Positions 62,911-64,000 of a DNA stretch of 64,000 bases are shown here, in pieces. The DNA comes from Aquabacterium soli (GTDB taxonomy: Bacteria; Pseudomonadota; Gammaproteobacteria; Burkholderiales; Burkholderiaceae_C). How positions within the stretch are numbered: position 1 is the stretch's first letter; each line of letters starts with the position of its first letter. The notes below the pieces were generated by a model that was not told the DNA's origin, did not search any database, and saw nothing but the letters and a program-made list of their open reading frames with translations. The stretch is from contig NZ_RSED01000001.1 of assembly GCF_003933735.1 (NCBI RefSeq), forward strand, positions 248,001-312,000. The letters run 5' to 3'. Both the position numbers and the translations under genes were made by a program.

Positions 62911-64000
62911 CTAACCCATGGGTGGGGTGGCCGCTGGCAGGCGCAGCGTGAAGCACGACCCCATCCCCTCGCGCGTGTCGACCGTGACTTCGCCGCGCAT
63001 GCGCTCGACCAATAGCTTGACGATGTACAGGCCCAGCCCCGTGCCTTCGATGTAATGCGCCGATGACACCACGCGCTTGAAGGGCTGGAACAGCTGGCCG
63101 GCATCTTCGGGCGTCATGCCGATGCCGTTGTCGGCGATGTCGATGACGACTTCGTCGCCCTCCAGCCTGCCGTCGATCGTCACCTGTCCGCCAGGCCGGT
63201 TGTACTTGCAGCCGTTGGACAGCAGGTTCATGAACACCTGCTGCAGGCGCTGAGGATCGGCCCGCGCGCGCAGGGGCTTGTCCGGCAGCCGGTCGATGAA
63301 GGTGACCTGGTAGCGCGTGGCGACCCCGTCGAGCAGCGCCAGGCTGCCTTCCAGCATCGGCCCGATCTCCACGGCCTGCAGGTTCATGCGGACCTCGCCG
63401 GCCTCCACCTTGGTGAGGTCCAGCACGTCTTCGACCAGGGCCAGCAGTTGTTGCCCGGCACTGAGGATCCACTGCACTTGCTGGGTTTGGCTGTCGGTGA
63501 GCGTGCGGCTGGTGTCCAGGTGCAGCAGTTGCGCGAAGCCCAGGATGGCGTTGAGCGGCGTGCGCAACTCGTGGCTCAGGCGTGACAGGAACATCCGCTG
63601 GGACTCGGCCACCTGCCTGGCGGCATCGCGCTGAGCGGCCAGATCGCTCTGGGCCTGCTCGGCGGTGACGTCGCGCACCACGCCCACCAGGCGGCTGCCT
63701 GCGGCGGCACTGCTGTGGTCCATCCGGCCTGTGGTTTCCAGCAGGCGGGCGACGCCGTCGGCGCCGTGCGTGAGGTGGCGCTTCTTCAGAACCGCCCCAT
63801 GGTTCAGCGAGTCGTTCATGCCCTGGCGCAGATGGTCCCGGTCCTGTTCGTCGATCATGTCCCGCACCTGGGGGCGGGGCATGGTGACGCCCTGGTCACC
63901 CATGCCATAGAGGGCCGAGGCCCGGCCGTCCATGTGGATCAGGTCGCGGGCGATGTCCACCTCGAACAGGCCGACCTCGGAGGCTGCGGCGGCCAGGGCC
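62911..64000 (-). CDS. Sensor histidine kinase with PAS domain (5' end outside window)
   Basis: A partial kinase open to the window edge. In order: a PAS domain (ALAAAASEVGLFEVD near the edge, ends VGVVRDVTAEQA), a HisKA domain with phospho-acceptor His in SRLSHELRTPLNAILGF, and a HATPase domain with MNLLSNGCKYNRPGG, DNGIGMTPED and GTGLGLYIV. No receiver follows. The signal and partner regulator are unknown. The frame begins outside the window, so more sensing domains may exist. Confidence 0.92.
   Translation of the reverse strand, partial: ALAAAASEVGLFEVDIARDLIHMDGRASALYGMGDQGVTMPRPQVRDMIDEQDRDHLRQGMNDSLNHGAVLKKRHLTHGADGVARLLETTGRMDHSSAAAGSRLVGVVRDVTAEQAQSDLAAQRDAARQVAESQRMFLSRLSHELRTPLNAILGFAQLLHLDTSRTLTDSQTQQVQWILSAGQQLLALVEDVLDLTKVEAGEVRMNLQAVEIGPMLEGSLALLDGVATRYQVTFIDRLPDKPLRARADPQRLQQVFMNLLSNGCKYNRPGGQVTIDGRLEGDEVVIDIADNGIGMTPEDAGQLFQPFKRVVSSAHYIEGTGLGLYIVKLLVERMRGEVTVDTREGMGSCFTLRLPAATPPMG

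Noticed and set aside
1-64000. tRNA, rRNA, CRISPR arrays, insertion sequences or prophage
   Set aside because: No cloverleaf-like sequence, regularly spaced repeat, transposase, integrase or phage structural gene was recognised.

Overview
The window is a 64 kb piece of a high-GC bacterial chromosome. The gene set points to a betaproteobacterium of the order Burkholderiales, probably the Leptothrix/Aquabacterium/Rubrivivax side: a type II secretion operon, four PEP-CTERM sorted proteins, GTP-dependent PEP carboxykinase, an MksBEF condensin, an OmpW-family porin and an N-terminally extended BioB. This is inferred from gene content; there is no rRNA or other phylogenetic marker. I saw no tRNA, rRNA, CRISPR array, insertion sequence or prophage. 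Coding density is high and most long open frames opposite the genes are GC-driven shadows.

Layout. 1-7750: the end of a type II secretion operon (gspL, cut by the window edge, then gspM, N, D, E, F). 7765-10218 (-): a hybrid sensor kinase with seven membrane segments. 10442-11482: an AAA+ ATPase, followed by 531 bp of noncoding DNA packed with inverted repeats. 12014-16822: a nucleotidase/PEP-CTERM block. 16827-19349 (-): modB, a modC whose ATPase motifs are degenerate, and a MOSC protein. 19739-22327: pckG and a small PEP-CTERM protein, both with structured leaders. 22415-25084: an AraC regulator divergent from a BASS transporter and a MarC-family protein.

25091-35196 is the most interesting accessory region. 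A leftward operon (RutB-like cysteine hydrolase, amidase, TetR regulator, HpxW/YwrD-like Ntn hydrolase) diverges from a rightward operon (BMP-type ABC importer of four proteins plus a PuuE-like deacetylase-fold hydrolase). The 274 bp between them carries a near-palindromic candidate operator. Together they look like a regulated uptake-and-hydrolysis module for an amide- or ureide-type nitrogen compound.

35207-47083: a B12-type radical SAM protein, a LysE exporter, the mksF-mksE-mksB condensin operon, small metabolic genes, a DUF1080 gene remnant, a membrane protein, another PEP-CTERM protein and a secreted pectinacetylesterase-like enzyme. 47385-50708: a single-chain biotin-dependent acyl-CoA carboxylase; bioB lies at 58358-59461. 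50808-56608: a DUF1800/DUF1501 secreted pair, a DUF4442 protein, a lipoprotein SGNH hydrolase and an OmpW-like porin. 56773-64000: an unknown exported protein, a YkgJ-type cysteine-cluster protein, bioB, a Fur-box-controlled TonB-dependent receptor, an SRPBCC protein, a 57-residue membrane protein and a partial sensor kinase.
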